Positions 44,792 to 54,493 of a DNA stretch of 64,000 nucleotides are shown here, piece by piece. Numbering within the stretch: position 1 is the first letter of the stretch; every line of letters starts with the position of its first letter. The notes beneath the pieces were generated by a model. That model searched no databases, had not been told where the DNA came from, and saw nothing but the letters and a program-made list of their open reading frames with translations. The position numbers were made by a program, and so were the translations under genes. Source of the DNA: CAMQRS01 sp964370645 (GTDB lineage Bacteria > Bacillota_I > Bacilli_A > Erysipelotrichales > Erysipelotrichaceae); NCBI GenBank assembly GCA_964370645.1, contig CAYJJS010000006.1, positions 1 to 64,000 of the forward strand, written 5' to 3'.

Positions 44792-46708
44792 ATGTCAGAA
44801 GAAAAAATAACTACTTCGTATACAGCTGATGATATACAGGTATTAGAAGGTTTAGAGGCAGTAAGAAAAAGACCAGGAATGTATATTGGTTCTACTTCAG
44901 AGAGAGGTTTACATCATTTAGTTTGGGAAATCGTTGATAATTCAATTGATGAAGCTTTGGCTGGTTTTGCAGATAGTGTTGTAGTAACAATTGAAAAAGA
45001 TAATGTAATTAGAGTAGAAGATAATGGTAGAGGTATGCCAACTGGTGTGAATCAAAAAACAAATGTTTCTGGAGTAGAGACTATTTTTACTGTACTGCAT
45101 GCAGGTGGTAAATTTGGTGGAGGTGCGTATAAAGTATCTGGAGGTCTACATGGAGTTGGTGCAAGTGTTGTTAATGCACTTAGTTCATGGTTGGAAGTGG
45201 AAATACATAGTGAAGGTAATATTCATTTTATGCGTTTTGAAAATGGTGGTAATGTAGTAGCTCCATTAATTGCGAATGGGAGTAGTGAAAAACATGGATC
45301 TATTGTACGATTCAAAGCAGATCCAACTATATTCACAGATACGACTATCTATAACTTTGATACATTGAATACGCGTATTCGTCAATTAGCATTCTTAAAT
45401 AAGGGAATTAAACTGATTTTAAGTGATGAGAGAGAAGAAGAAGTAAAGACGATTACATATCAATACGATGGTGGTATTAAAGAATATGTAACTTACTTGA
45501 ATAAAAATAAAGAAGTTATGAATAAAGAAGTTATTTATGTAGAAGGACAAGAAGAGGGGATTATAGCTGAAATTGCTTTCCAGTATAATGAAGGTTTTGT
45601 TCCAAGTGTATATTCTTTTTGTAATAACATAAATACGGCAGAAGGTGGTACACATGAAGATGGTTTCCGTGTTGCTTTGACACGTATCGTAAACAAATAT
45701 GCTACAGATAATAACTTATTAAAAAAAGATGAATCTTTTAGTGGAGATGATGTAAGAGAAGGTATTACTGCAATTATTTCTATTAAACATCCAAATCCTC
45801 AATATGAAGGGCAAACAAAAACAAAGTTGGGAAATAGTGAAGTTCGTAAAATTGTTTCTTCTATTGTTTCTTCCCAAGTAGAGAGAGTATTTATTGAAAA
45901 TCCATCTTTGGCAAAATCTGTTGTTGAGAAGGCAACTTTAGCAAATAAAGCTAGAATTGCGGCAAAGAAAGCAAGAGAATTAACGAGAAGAAAAAATGCT
46001 TTGGAAATATCTTCTTTACCTGGTAAATTAGCGGATTGCTCAAGCAAAGATGCAAGTGAATCAGAAATTTATATTGTCGAGGGAGATAGTGCCGGTGGTA
46101 GTGCAAAACAGGGGAGAAATCCGATGTATCAAGCAATTTTGCCACTACGAGGAAAAATATTAAATGTTGAAAAAGCAAGAATACATAGAGTTTTTGATAA
46201 TAATGAAATCCGTTCTATGGTTACTGCATTTGGATGTGGTTTTGGAGATGAAATAGATATTGAAAAAATCAGATATCATAAAATTTGTATTATGACCGAT
46301 GCGGATGTGGATGGTGCACATATTAGAACTTTACTTCTAACGTTCTTTTATCGCTTTTTAAGACCTGTTATCGAAGGTGGGTATATTTATATTAGTCAAC
46401 CTCCTTTGTTTAAAGTACAACGTGGAAATAACATCAAATACGCATATTCTGAAAGTGAAATGGAAACTATACGTAATGAGATGGGTGATAAAACAAAAAT
46501 TCAGCGATACAAAGGTTTGGGAGAAATGAATCCAGATCAACTTTGGGAAACAACTATGAATCCTGAAAATAGAATTATAAAACAAGTAACCATTGAGGAT
46601 GCAATTATTGCTGATGAAGTATTCTCTATGTTAATGGGTGATGAAGTAGAACCAAGACGTAAATTCATTCAAGAGAATGCTGTATATGTTAAGAATTTAG
46701 ATATTTAG
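44792..46708 (+). CDS. gyrB: DNA gyrase subunit B
   Basis: ATPase subunit of the type II topoisomerase that adds negative supercoils. GHKL motifs VLEGLEAVRKRPGMYIGS, EIVDNSIDEALAG, RVEDNGRGMP and GGLHGVGASVVNALS mark the ATPase; YIVEGDSAGGSAKQGR and MTDADVDGAHIRTLLL form the TOPRIM metal site. Length 638 is standard for Bacillota (no E. coli insertion). A strong AGGAGG precedes the ATG. Ten bases separate it from gyrA. Confidence 0.97.
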   Translation: MSEEKITTSYTADDIQVLEGLEAVRKRPGMYIGSTSERGLHHLVWEIVDNSIDEALAGFADSVVVTIEKDNVIRVEDNGRGMPTGVNQKTNVSGVETIFTVLHAGGKFGGGAYKVSGGLHGVGASVVNALSSWLEVEIHSEGNIHFMRFENGGNVVAPLIANGSSEKHGSIVRFKADPTIFTDTTIYNFDTLNTRIRQLAFLNKGIKLILSDEREEEVKTITYQYDGGIKEYVTYLNKNKEVMNKEVIYVEGQEEGIIAEIAFQYNEGFVPSVYSFCNNINTAEGGTHEDGFRVALTRIVNKYATDNNLLKKDESFSGDDVREGITAIISIKHPNPQYEGQTKTKLGNSEVRKIVSSIVSSQVERVFIENPSLAKSVVEKATLANKARIAAKKARELTRRKNALEISSLPGKLADCSSKDASESEIYIVEGDSAGGSAKQGRNPMYQAILPLRGKILNVEKARIHRVFDNNEIRSMVTAFGCGFGDEIDIEKIRYHKICIMTDADVDGAHIRTLLLTFFYRFLRPVIEGGYIYISQPPLFKVQRGNNIKYAYSESEMETIRNEMGDKTKIQRYKGLGEMNPDQLWETTMNPENRIIKQVTIEDAIIADEVFSMLMGDEVEPRRKFIQENAVYVKNLDI

Positions 46709-46718
46709 GAGGCTTTCA

Positions 46719-49187
46719 ATGCAAGATAAAAATGAAATTATAAAATATGATATAGTGCAAGATATGAAAGAGAGTTTCTTAGACTACTCTATGTCCGTTA
46801 TTGTATCTAGAGCTTTGCCTGATGTTAGAGATGGTTTAAAGCCTGTACACAGACGTATTTTACACGCAATGAATGATTTAGGTATTACTGCAGATAAACC
46901 TTATAAAAAGTCAGCGAGAATTGTTGGGGATGTAATTGGTAAGTATCACCCTCATGGTGATACAGCAGTATATGATGCAATGGTTCGTATGGCACAGGAT
47001 TTCTCTTATCGTTATCCATTAGTACAGGGGCATGGAAACTTTGGTTCTATGGATGGTGATGGTGCTGCCGCAATGCGTTATACAGAAGCAAGAATGAGTA
47101 AAATTGCTATGTTTATGGTAGAAGATATTCAAAAAGATACAGTTAACTTTGCTCCAAACTATGATGGAGAGGAAAAAGAGCCAACCGTATTACCTGCAAA
47201 ATTTCCAAACTTATTAATTAATGGTACGATGGGAATTGCTGTTGGGATGGCGACGAATATACCACCACATAATTTAAGTGAAACAATCGATGCAACAATC
47301 GCAATAATGGAAAATCCTGATATTACTGTATTGGAATTGATGGAACAATACATAAAAGGTCCAGATTTCCCTACTGGTGGTATTATATTAGGAAGAAGTG
47401 GTATTAAACAAGCATACGAAACTGGAAAGGGTAGTGTTGTAACTCGTAGTAGAGTTATTATTGATGAAAAAGATAATGGAAAAACAACATTAACTTTTAC
47501 AGAGATACCATATCAAGTAAATAAATCAAATTTAGTACAGAAAATTGCTGATTTAGTTAGAAATAAAGATATTGAAGGTATTACCTCTTTAAATGATTAT
47601 TCGAGTTTAAATGGTATTCAAATTGTATTAGAACTTAGAAAAGACGTACAAGCAGAAGTTATACTAAATCAATTATATCGTTTGACTCCATTACAATCTA
47701 GTTTTGGTATTAATACATTGGCTTTAGTAGATGGTGCACCTAAACAATTGGGTATTAAAGAAGCTTTGCAATGCTATATTAAACATCAAATTGAAATCAT
47801 TGAAAGACGTACAAAATTTGATTTAAAGAAAGCAGAAGATAGAGCTCATATTTTAGAGGGATTGCGTATTGCTTTAGATCATATTGATGCAATTATTACA
47901 TTAATTCGTAGTAGTAAAGATGATGCACAAGCAACTGAAGGTTTAATGAATGATTTTAAATTGTCTGCAATTCAAGCAAAAGCAATTTTGGAAATGCAAT
48001 TAAGACGATTAACAGGTCTGCAAAGAGAAAAAATTGAGGATGAATATAACCAAATTCAATTATTAATTGAAGATTTAAGAGATATTTTAAGTAATCATTC
48101 ACGAGTACTAGAAATTATTAAAAATGAATTATTAGTTGTAAAAGAAAAATTTGGTGATGAAAGAAAAACAGAAATTAGTAATCAAGAAATTGATATTGAT
48201 GATGAAGATTTAATCCCAGTTGAAGAAATTGTTGTATCTATGACAAGTACTGGATACATAAAAAGAATTCCAATCGATACTTATAAAACACAAAATAGAG
48301 GTGGACGTGGAGTTAAAGGAATGAGTGTCAATGAAGATGATGTGGTAGATTTATTAATCACAATGTCAACACATGATCATTTATTAATGTTCACTAATCT
48401 AGGAAAAGTATATCGTATGAAAGGATATAAATTACCTGCGGGTAGTAGAACTTCTAAAGGATTACCAGTCGTTAATTTATTGAATTTGGAAGAAAATGAA
48501 AAAATTAGCGCATTAGTACCATATAATTCAGATGATGAAGCAAAATATTTATTCTTTGTTACATTAAATGGATTAGTAAAAAGAACGGAAGTAAAAGAAT
48601 TTGAATCTATCCGACAAAATGGTAAGATTGCCATCACCTTAAAAGATGAAGATGAATTAATTGGTGTTAAGGTTACGGATGGTAATACTGAAATTATAAT
48701 TGCTGGATCGAATGGTAAAGCAGTACGTTTCAATGAAAATGATGTTCGTTCTATGGGTAGAACAGCTAGCGGAGTTAAAGGATTTAACATTGATGGTTCT
48801 AAAGTAGTAGGGGTTGCAACGAATAAAGAAGGTGACACTATTTTGACCGTTAGTGAAAAAGGATATGGTAAGAAAACAAATCTTGAAGACTACCGTTTAA
48901 CTTCTAGAGGAGCTAAAGGTGTAAAAACGATTAATGTTACAGAAAAAACGGGTAACCTAATTTCGGTAAGAGCTGTTAGCGGAGATGAAGATTTAATGAT
49001 AATTACGAATGAAGGTATTATTATTCGTATATCGTTAGAAAAAGTAGGAGTATATGGTCGTAACACACAAGGTGTTAAATTGATCAATGTGAATGAAAAT
49101 CAATCTGTTTCAAAAGTTGCTGTAGTTCAAAAAAATGAAGAGGAGCAAGAGGAAACTGTTGAAAATAGTGAAGCTGAAGTTGACTAA
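46719..49187 (+). CDS. gyrA: DNA gyrase subunit A
   Basis: DNA cleavage and wrapping subunit. Catalytic Tyr121 lies in AAMRYTEARMS. The quinolone-resistance region reads HPHGDTAVYDAMVRMAQDF: Thr82 sits at the position of E. coli Ser83, with Asp86 retained. The C-terminal domain has six blades, including the GyrA box QNRGGRGVKG required for wrapping. Length 822, with an acidic tail, is normal. A T-box leader for serS follows, so transcription units are separate. Confidence 0.97.
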   Translation: MQDKNEIIKYDIVQDMKESFLDYSMSVIVSRALPDVRDGLKPVHRRILHAMNDLGITADKPYKKSARIVGDVIGKYHPHGDTAVYDAMVRMAQDFSYRYPLVQGHGNFGSMDGDGAAAMRYTEARMSKIAMFMVEDIQKDTVNFAPNYDGEEKEPTVLPAKFPNLLINGTMGIAVGMATNIPPHNLSETIDATIAIMENPDITVLELMEQYIKGPDFPTGGIILGRSGIKQAYETGKGSVVTRSRVIIDEKDNGKTTLTFTEIPYQVNKSNLVQKIADLVRNKDIEGITSLNDYSSLNGIQIVLELRKDVQAEVILNQLYRLTPLQSSFGINTLALVDGAPKQLGIKEALQCYIKHQIEIIERRTKFDLKKAEDRAHILEGLRIALDHIDAIITLIRSSKDDAQATEGLMNDFKLSAIQAKAILEMQLRRLTGLQREKIEDEYNQIQLLIEDLRDILSNHSRVLEIIKNELLVVKEKFGDERKTEISNQEIDIDDEDLIPVEEIVVSMTSTGYIKRIPIDTYKTQNRGGRGVKGMSVNEDDVVDLLITMSTHDHLLMFTNLGKVYRMKGYKLPAGSRTSKGLPVVNLLNLEENEKISALVPYNSDDEAKYLFFVTLNGLVKRTEVKEFESIRQNGKIAITLKDEDELIGVKVTDGNTEIIIAGSNGKAVRFNENDVRSMGRTASGVKGFNIDGSKVVGVATNKEGDTILTVSEKGYGKKTNLEDYRLTSRGAKGVKTINVTEKTGNLISVRAVSGDEDLMIITNEGIIIRISLEKVGVYGRNTQGVKLINVNENQSVSKVAVVQKNEEEQEETVENSEAEVD

Positions 49188-49204
49188 AATAAGTACATAT
49201 GATA

Positions 49205-49428
49205 TAAAATAGTTAAATCGTTGAATAGGATAAGTAATTTAGGATGTTTTATAGAGAGTTGATGGTTGGTGTAAATCAATAAACAAATAAATGAAATCAA
49301 CCTAGGAGAGAATCTACGAATTAAGTAGTAGATTACGGTAGTTCCGTTATCACTATAAGAACTTTATATAGTTGAAGAAGGGTGGCACCACGAGCAATCG
49401 TCCCTTTAGTGTGCCACCCTTATTTTTT
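49205..49428 (+). promoter_or_regulatory. T-box riboswitch (tRNA-Ser sensing) upstream of serS
   Basis: Leader with the T-box core AGGGTGGCACCACG (49379-49392), AGTTCCGTT antiterminator-side element, and a terminator AAGGGTGGCAC (49378-49388) paired with GTGCCACCCTT (49411-49421) followed by T-run. Stem I is marked by AGTA (49213-49216), AGAGAGTTGATGGTTGGTG and the GTTGAT/ATCAAC distal helix. TCT after GAA (49310-49315 region) is the likely serine specifier but is not certain. Uncharged tRNA-Ser should favour read-through into serS. Confidence 0.92.
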
Positions 49429-49446
49429 ATTTAAGGAGGAAAATAA

Positions 49447-50736
49447 ATGTTAGATATTAAATTAATTAGAGAAAATCCAGAATTGGTGAGAGAAAATATT
49501 AAAAAGAAATTTCAAGATAGTAAATTACCTTTGGTAGATGAAATTCTACAATTGGATAAAGAAGCTAGAAAAATACAAACAGAGGCTGATAATTTACGCG
49601 CGAGTAGAAATAAAATTTCTAAAGAAATAGGACAACTTATGGCACAAGGTAAAAAAGAAGAAGCACAACAACGTAAGCAAGATGTACAAAATATGGCAGA
49701 TACTTTAAAGGAGTTAGAGGAAAAAGAAGCACAATTAGTAAATCAAGTTTTAGAAATCACTATGATTCTTCCTAATATCATAGATGAAACTGTCCCAATT
49801 GGAAAAGATGATACAGAAAATGTTGAAGTAAAAAAATATGGTGAACCAATCATCCCAAATTATGAAATACCATATCATACAGATTTAATCGAAACTTTCG
49901 ATGGAATTGATTTAGATGCAGCTCGTAAAGTTGCAGGAAATGGTTTTTATTACCTTTTAGGTGATATTGCAAGATTACATTCAGCCGTAACTTCATATGC
50001 GAGAGATTTTATGATAGATAAAGGATTTACTTATTGTATCCCTCCATTTATGTTACGTAGTAGCGCAGTTACTGGAGTAATGAGTTTTGCTGAAATGGAA
50101 AGTATGATGTATAAGATTGAAGGAGAAGATTTATATTTGATTGGTACAAGTGAACACTCAATGATTGCAAAATATATGGATACTATAATCGATGAAAAAA
50201 CACTGCCACAAACTTTAACAAGTTATTCACCTTGTTTCAGAAAAGAAAAAGGGGCTCATGGAATTGAAGAAAGAGGTATTTATAGAATTCATCAATTCGA
50301 AAAACAAGAAATGATTGTAGTATGTAAACCAGAAGAATCAAAAGAATGGTTTGAAAAAATGTGGAGATATACTGTAGAATTGTTTGAAAGTTTAGATGTA
50401 CCTGTTAGAACTATCGAATGTTGTTCAGGGGATTTAGCAGATCTTAAATCGAAAAGTATTGATGTTGAGGCATTTAGTCCAAGACAAAATAAATATTTTG
50501 AAGTTGGTAGTTGTTCAAATTTAACAGATGCACAAGCAAGAAGATTGAAAATAAGAGTGAATGGTGAAAAGGGTAAATATTTTGCACACACATTGAACAA
50601 CACTGTAGTTGCTCCTCCTAGAATGTTGATTGCATTTTTAGAAAATAATCTGAATAAGGATGGAAGTGTGAATATACCACTTGCATTACAACCATACATG
50701 GGAAATAAGAAAATTATTGTACCAAAACAAAAATAG
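49447..50736 (+). CDS. serS: Seryl-tRNA synthetase
   Basis: Class II synthetase charging tRNA-Ser. N-terminal long coiled-coil arm (about 28-100) contacts the tRNA variable arm. Motif 2 appears in CFRKEKGAHGIEERGIYRIHQFEKQE, motif 3 in NTVVAPPRMLIAFLENN, and the serine site in TSEHSMIAKYMD and GSCSNLTDAQARR. Length 429 is standard. AAGGAGG lies before ATG 49447. Controlled by the T-box directly upstream. Confidence 0.97.
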   Translation: MLDIKLIRENPELVRENIKKKFQDSKLPLVDEILQLDKEARKIQTEADNLRASRNKISKEIGQLMAQGKKEEAQQRKQDVQNMADTLKELEEKEAQLVNQVLEITMILPNIIDETVPIGKDDTENVEVKKYGEPIIPNYEIPYHTDLIETFDGIDLDAARKVAGNGFYYLLGDIARLHSAVTSYARDFMIDKGFTYCIPPFMLRSSAVTGVMSFAEMESMMYKIEGEDLYLIGTSEHSMIAKYMDTIIDEKTLPQTLTSYSPCFRKEKGAHGIEERGIYRIHQFEKQEMIVVCKPEESKEWFEKMWRYTVELFESLDVPVRTIECCSGDLADLKSKSIDVEAFSPRQNKYFEVGSCSNLTDAQARRLKIRVNGEKGKYFAHTLNNTVVAPPRMLIAFLENNLNKDGSVNIPLALQPYMGNKKIIVPKQK

Positions 50737-50789
50737 ATAAAAATATAAGGATATTTTTAAAGTGTAAAAAGATATAAAAAACACTATTA

Positions 50790-50838
50790 AATAAGGCGTT
50801 TCATTGGTTTTTAATAAAAAAAATGACGCTTTATTTTT
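50790..50838 (+). terminator. Probable terminator of serS
   Basis: AATAAGGCGT...CATT pairs with AATGACGCTTTATT with one G-U pair and a two-base bulge, followed by TTTTT. Confidence 0.6.
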
Positions 50839-50905
50839 ATGTGAAATATAATTATATGAATAAAGGTATATGTTATAATAAAATAAAGGGTGAAAAGGAG
50901 AGTAT

Positions 50906-52003
50906 ATGAAAGCATTAAATAACAAGAAAAAGGGATTAATTATTTCAATAATTATAGTATTGATTATTATTGTTGGAATTGTGGTTTATAATTTTTTTAA
51001 GGTAGATATTAACTTCAATAATGAGAACACGTTGTTCCAATATGGAGAAGAATTCAATTATGAGGATATTATACAATCTACAAATCCATCGGATGTAGAA
51101 ATCGAATATTCAGATATTGAAATAGGAGAGGTTGGAGTTTACGATTTATCGTTCACCGCAAATGCATATGGACAAACCGTTACAAAAAAATTCAAATTTC
51201 AAATCGTGGATACAATAGTACCTGATGTAACAGTAAAATATAAAGATGAAATTATAGAGGTAAATCAAGGAAGAATATATGATCCTTCATCAAACATTAG
51301 TGAAATAGAAGGTTTAAGTGAAGAGGGGTCTAAAAATTTTGAAGCTTTAGATAATGAACAATTTGATGCTAGAGTAAATGAAGTTGAAAACGCATATATA
51401 TCAATCAATGAAAGAGTCATAGGAGATGATGGTAAAATTGAATCCATAGAAGCTAAGAAAGATTATATATTTTATACTACAAACTTTGATCCTAATATAA
51501 TAGGGGAGTATGAAATAAATTATGTATTCGTAGATTCTAATTATAATTATTTAGAGTACACTCAAAAAATAAATACTGTGAGTCCTAATGAAGTTGTAAA
51601 TACAGGAGGACACGTAGTTTGTAATTATCCAATAATGACGGAGGATAGAGGCGCTGTATCTAACATATTAGTGGAAAGTTACACATATAATGAAGATGAA
51701 TTAATTATAGGTGCAAATGCAATAAATACTACATCTTTATCTTCAGATTTTCAAACAGCTGATAATTTACGTATTTTACAAGAACAACTGAATACTACTT
51801 TTGCCATTTATCAAAATGTAGAAGGTGTTTCAATAAGTTTTTCTACTAGTGGATATACAATAACAACTAACATTGTGATAGATTATATAGCATATGATAA
51901 AGTTACTGATCCTTTAGAGTTATTAGAATATGAAAATGGTACTTTAGCTGGTGTAGAGTCCTTATTTGAAAGAACGGATGGAGGTTCTTGTGTAGCTCAA
52001 TAA
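50906..52003 (+). CDS. Membrane-anchored extracellular protein of unknown function
   Basis: No firm family. The 365-residue protein has a basic N-terminus, one membrane helix (11-31) and a large exterior part. Residues about 35-105 look like a small Ig-like domain (QYGEEFNYEDIIQST ... GVYDLSFTANAYGQTVTKKFKFQIVD), a middle helical segment follows (about 140-185), a second Ig-like unit to about 225, and a C-terminal domain between Cys239 (GHVVCNY) and Cys362 (GGSCVAQ). That last domain resembles the lipoprotein at 24333-24812, with identical cysteine spacing. Own promoter (TATAAT 50874-50879) and AAGGAG site. A parS site begins one base after its stop. Confidence 0.8.
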   Translation: MKALNNKKKGLIISIIIVLIIIVGIVVYNFFKVDINFNNENTLFQYGEEFNYEDIIQSTNPSDVEIEYSDIEIGEVGVYDLSFTANAYGQTVTKKFKFQIVDTIVPDVTVKYKDEIIEVNQGRIYDPSSNISEIEGLSEEGSKNFEALDNEQFDARVNEVENAYISINERVIGDDGKIESIEAKKDYIFYTTNFDPNIIGEYEINYVFVDSNYNYLEYTQKINTVSPNEVVNTGGHVVCNYPIMTEDRGAVSNILVESYTYNEDELIIGANAINTTSLSSDFQTADNLRILQEQLNTTFAIYQNVEGVSISFSTSGYTITTNIVIDYIAYDKVTDPLELLEYENGTLAGVESLFERTDGGSCVAQ

Positions 52004-52058
52004 TGTTCCACGTGGAACATCACAAGAGTAGATCCTTAATATGTTCCACGTGGAACAT
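52003..52058. promoter_or_regulatory. Two parS sites (ParB/Spo0J binding)
   Basis: Two identical perfect palindromes TGTTCCACGTGGAACA at 52004-52019 and 52042-52057, both flanked by A and T to give 18-base palindromes, centres 38 bases apart. This differs from the common TGTTTCACGTGAAACA by symmetric changes and is a known parS form. About 11 kb from oriC, on the side and distance usual for chromosome segregation loading sites. No parA/parB genes are in the window. Confidence 0.9.
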
Positions 52059-52113
52059 ATTAAAAAATAGAATAATGGGTTTTAAAAATAAAAATTGTAT
52101 GCTATAATAAATA

Positions 52114-52198
52114 AGCTACTACAACATTATCTAACTAATCTGGTCAGGTCGGGAACGAAGCAGCCACGTGGAGGCTCTGATGTGTGTGGTAGTTTTTA
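52114..52198 (+). ncRNA. ffs: Small signal recognition particle RNA (4.5S type)
   Basis: The conserved Ffh-binding domain is visible as GGTCAGGTCGGGAACGAAGCAGCC (52142-52165) and the ends GCTACTACA and TGTGGTAGT pair to close the hairpin. It is followed by TTTTT as terminator and preceded by TATAAT (52103-52108). About 85 nt, a short form. Location before tadA and dnaX matches Bacillus. Ends are estimated to within a few bases. Confidence 0.9.
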
Positions 52199-52216
52199 TT
52201 TTATATTGAGGTAAAT

Positions 52217-52669
52217 ATGGATAAAAAATATAATAAATTTATGAGTGAAGCACTTATAGAGGCAAAAAAGGCATTTGATAAGAATGAAGTCCCTGTGGGA
52301 GCTGTCATAGTTAAAGATGATAAAATAATAGGAAGAGGTCATAATCTTCGTGAAACTACGAATAACCCAATCAATCACGCAGAAATAATAGCCATACAAA
52401 ACGCTAGTGAAACACTAAATACTTGGAAATTAAAAGGATGTACGATTTATGTAACAGTAGAGCCATGTATTATGTGTGCTGGTGCAATCATGCAAGCACG
52501 CATGGATTGCGTTGTATATGGAGTTTCAGAGCCTAAAACGGGTTGTATAGATAGTGTAATAAATTTGTATGAGCAACAAGGATTTAATCACTATCCAATA
52601 CATATTTCCGGAGTAATGGAAAAAGAATGTCAAAGGTTTATGATTGATTTTTTTAAAACTAAAAGGTAA
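52217..52669 (+). CDS. tadA: tRNA-specific adenosine deaminase
   Basis: Converts A34 to inosine in tRNA-Arg(ACG). Zinc/catalytic motif NHAEIIAI (His54, Glu56) and PCIMC (Cys84, Cys87) are in place in a 150-residue single-domain protein; GARDPKTG-like segment here reads GVSEPKTG. GAGGTAAAT precedes the ATG. Directly after the SRP RNA gene and before dnaX, the common Bacillota order. Confidence 0.95.
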   Translation: MDKKYNKFMSEALIEAKKAFDKNEVPVGAVIVKDDKIIGRGHNLRETTNNPINHAEIIAIQNASETLNTWKLKGCTIYVTVEPCIMCAGAIMQARMDCVVYGVSEPKTGCIDSVINLYEQQGFNHYPIHISGVMEKECQRFMIDFFKTKR

Positions 52670-52673
52670 AAGG

Positions 52674-52702
52674 AAGGTTAATTATATAATTATCCTTTTT
52701 TT
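52674..52702 (+). terminator. Terminator of tadA
   Basis: AAGGTTAATTA, TA, TAATTATCCTT with one T-T mismatch and a T-run, just after the stop. Confidence 0.75.
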
Positions 52703-52763
52703 ATTTTGAAAGTAGTAATAAGATAAAGGTATGGTATAATATTACGAGAGAGCGAGGGATAAG

Positions 52764-54491
52764 ATGTCATACAAAGCCTTATATAGAACATATAGACCAA
52801 ATGATTTTGAAGAAATGGCTGGTCAAAAACATATAATACAAACACTTAAGAATGCAATAGATAAAGATAGAATAGCACATGCATATTTATTCAGTGGGCC
52901 TAGGGGAACTGGAAAAACATCATCAGCTAAACTATTTGCAAAAGCAATCAATTGTAAAAATGAAAAAAACAGACCTTGTGGTACGTGTGATAGTTGTATT
53001 GCTGCAAAAGATGGAACCCACCAAGATATAATAGAAATAGATGCAGCTAGTAATAATGGAGTGGAAGAAGCAAGAAGTTTGATAGAAAGAGTAAAATATG
53101 CGCCTTCTCCATTAGGAAGATATAAGATATACATTATTGATGAGGTTCATATGATGTCTACTGGGGCATTTAATGCTCTACTAAAAACAATAGAAGAACC
53201 TCCAGCTCATGTCATTTTTATTTTGGCTACAACAGAGCCACATAAGGTAATACCAACTATCTTGTCTCGTTGTCAAAGATATGATTTCACGAAGATAAGC
53301 AGAAAAGAAATTGTAGAGAGATTAAAGTATGTAATCAAAGAAGAAAAAATTGCGGTAGAAGACAAGGTGTTAGAGAATATAGCTTTATTGGCAGATGGAG
53401 GAATGCGTGATGCATTAAGTATATTAGATCAATGTAGAGCTTATGCTACTGAAGTGATTACTGTTAAAAATATTAATGAAATTTATGGAGTAATGAGTAG
53501 TCAAGAATTGTGTGAATTAATACATATGATTAGTAGTAAAAACATTAAAGAACTAATGGAACAATGTGAATTGATTGAAAAAAATGGAACAGATATCAAA
53601 AGGTTAACTAATTCATTTGTGGAAGTGTTAAAAGAGAGTAGTATTTATGAATACACAAATAATAGTACATTGTTGAATTTATTGGATGTAGAACAAGTGA
53701 AAAAAATTAATGAAAATATTGATTCACAATTAAAATTAAAAATGATAGATATATTAATATCTACAAATGAAAAATATAAGCATGCAACGAGTTTGATTTC
53801 GTACTTAGAAATAGCTCTTTTAAAAATGATTCAATTATTTGAACAAATAAATATTTCAAATATTAAGTATGAAAAGGAAGAAGTAGTTTCGAAAGATATA
53901 GCAATAAAGGACGAAGTAATTAAAGAAAATAAAAAGGATGTATCTAAGATTAATATACAACCTATAAAAGATGAAGTCGCTGATAAAAAGGTAAGTGAAG
54001 TAAATAATTATAATACTAATATAAAGAAGGATGAAGAGTGTATTAATGATGAATTCATATTGCGATTGCTTGTTGGTGCAAATAAACCAGAAAGAGCAAC
54101 GGATAATGAAAAAATGAGTCGCTTGCATGAGTATTCTTTAGATATACAATATGCTAGATATGCAAATATTCTTAAAAACAGTAGTATTATTGCGAGTGGT
54201 AACACCTATACACTTATCAGTGTTTCAAGTAGTATACGAGCGAATGAAATTAATGATTTGGGAAAACAAGATGAATTTTATGAATTTACAAACGATTTAT
54301 TCCATAAACCAAAAAAAGTATTTGCTATAACAATGCAGGATTCAGATATGTATATTAATTTGTTTAAAGAAAGATATAAAGCAAATAATTTACCAAATGC
54401 AATTGAGTTTGAAATACAATTGAAAAAAGATGAAGAACAAATAGATAAAATTAAAAGAGCGTTTAATGACGTAATCATAATGGAGGATTAA
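52764..54491 (+). CDS. dnaX: DNA polymerase III subunits gamma/tau
   Basis: Clamp-loader motor and replisome organiser. N-terminal AAA+ domain with GPRGTGKT (45-52), zinc cysteines 64, 72, 75 and 78, Walker B IIDEVHMMS and sensor 1 ATTEPHKV. The C-terminal third (about 375-575) is charged and poorly conserved, as in tau. Length 575 is typical. TATAAT at 52735-52740 provides a -10. Two bases separate it from ybaB, so dnaX-ybaB-recR form one operon. Confidence 0.96.
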   Translation: MSYKALYRTYRPNDFEEMAGQKHIIQTLKNAIDKDRIAHAYLFSGPRGTGKTSSAKLFAKAINCKNEKNRPCGTCDSCIAAKDGTHQDIIEIDAASNNGVEEARSLIERVKYAPSPLGRYKIYIIDEVHMMSTGAFNALLKTIEEPPAHVIFILATTEPHKVIPTILSRCQRYDFTKISRKEIVERLKYVIKEEKIAVEDKVLENIALLADGGMRDALSILDQCRAYATEVITVKNINEIYGVMSSQELCELIHMISSKNIKELMEQCELIEKNGTDIKRLTNSFVEVLKESSIYEYTNNSTLLNLLDVEQVKKINENIDSQLKLKMIDILISTNEKYKHATSLISYLEIALLKMIQLFEQINISNIKYEKEEVVSKDIAIKDEVIKENKKDVSKINIQPIKDEVADKKVSEVNNYNTNIKKDEECINDEFILRLLVGANKPERATDNEKMSRLHEYSLDIQYARYANILKNSSIIASGNTYTLISVSSSIRANEINDLGKQDEFYEFTNDLFHKPKKVFAITMQDSDMYINLFKERYKANNLPNAIEFEIQLKKDEEQIDKIKRAFNDVIIMED

Positions 54492-54493
54492 AT

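Noticed and set aside
44785..44795. A missing remB (yaaB) gene between recF and gyrB
   Set aside because: recF and gyrB are one base apart, so there is no room; absence noted, not a pseudogene.
48377..48838. Minus-strand open frame of 153 codons
   Set aside because: Antisense to the gyrA C-terminal blades, without a ribosome-binding site or recognisable product.
52165..52175. GCCACGTGGAGGC-like core resembling parS
   Set aside because: It lies within the SRP RNA and lacks the outer palindrome; explained by RNA structure.
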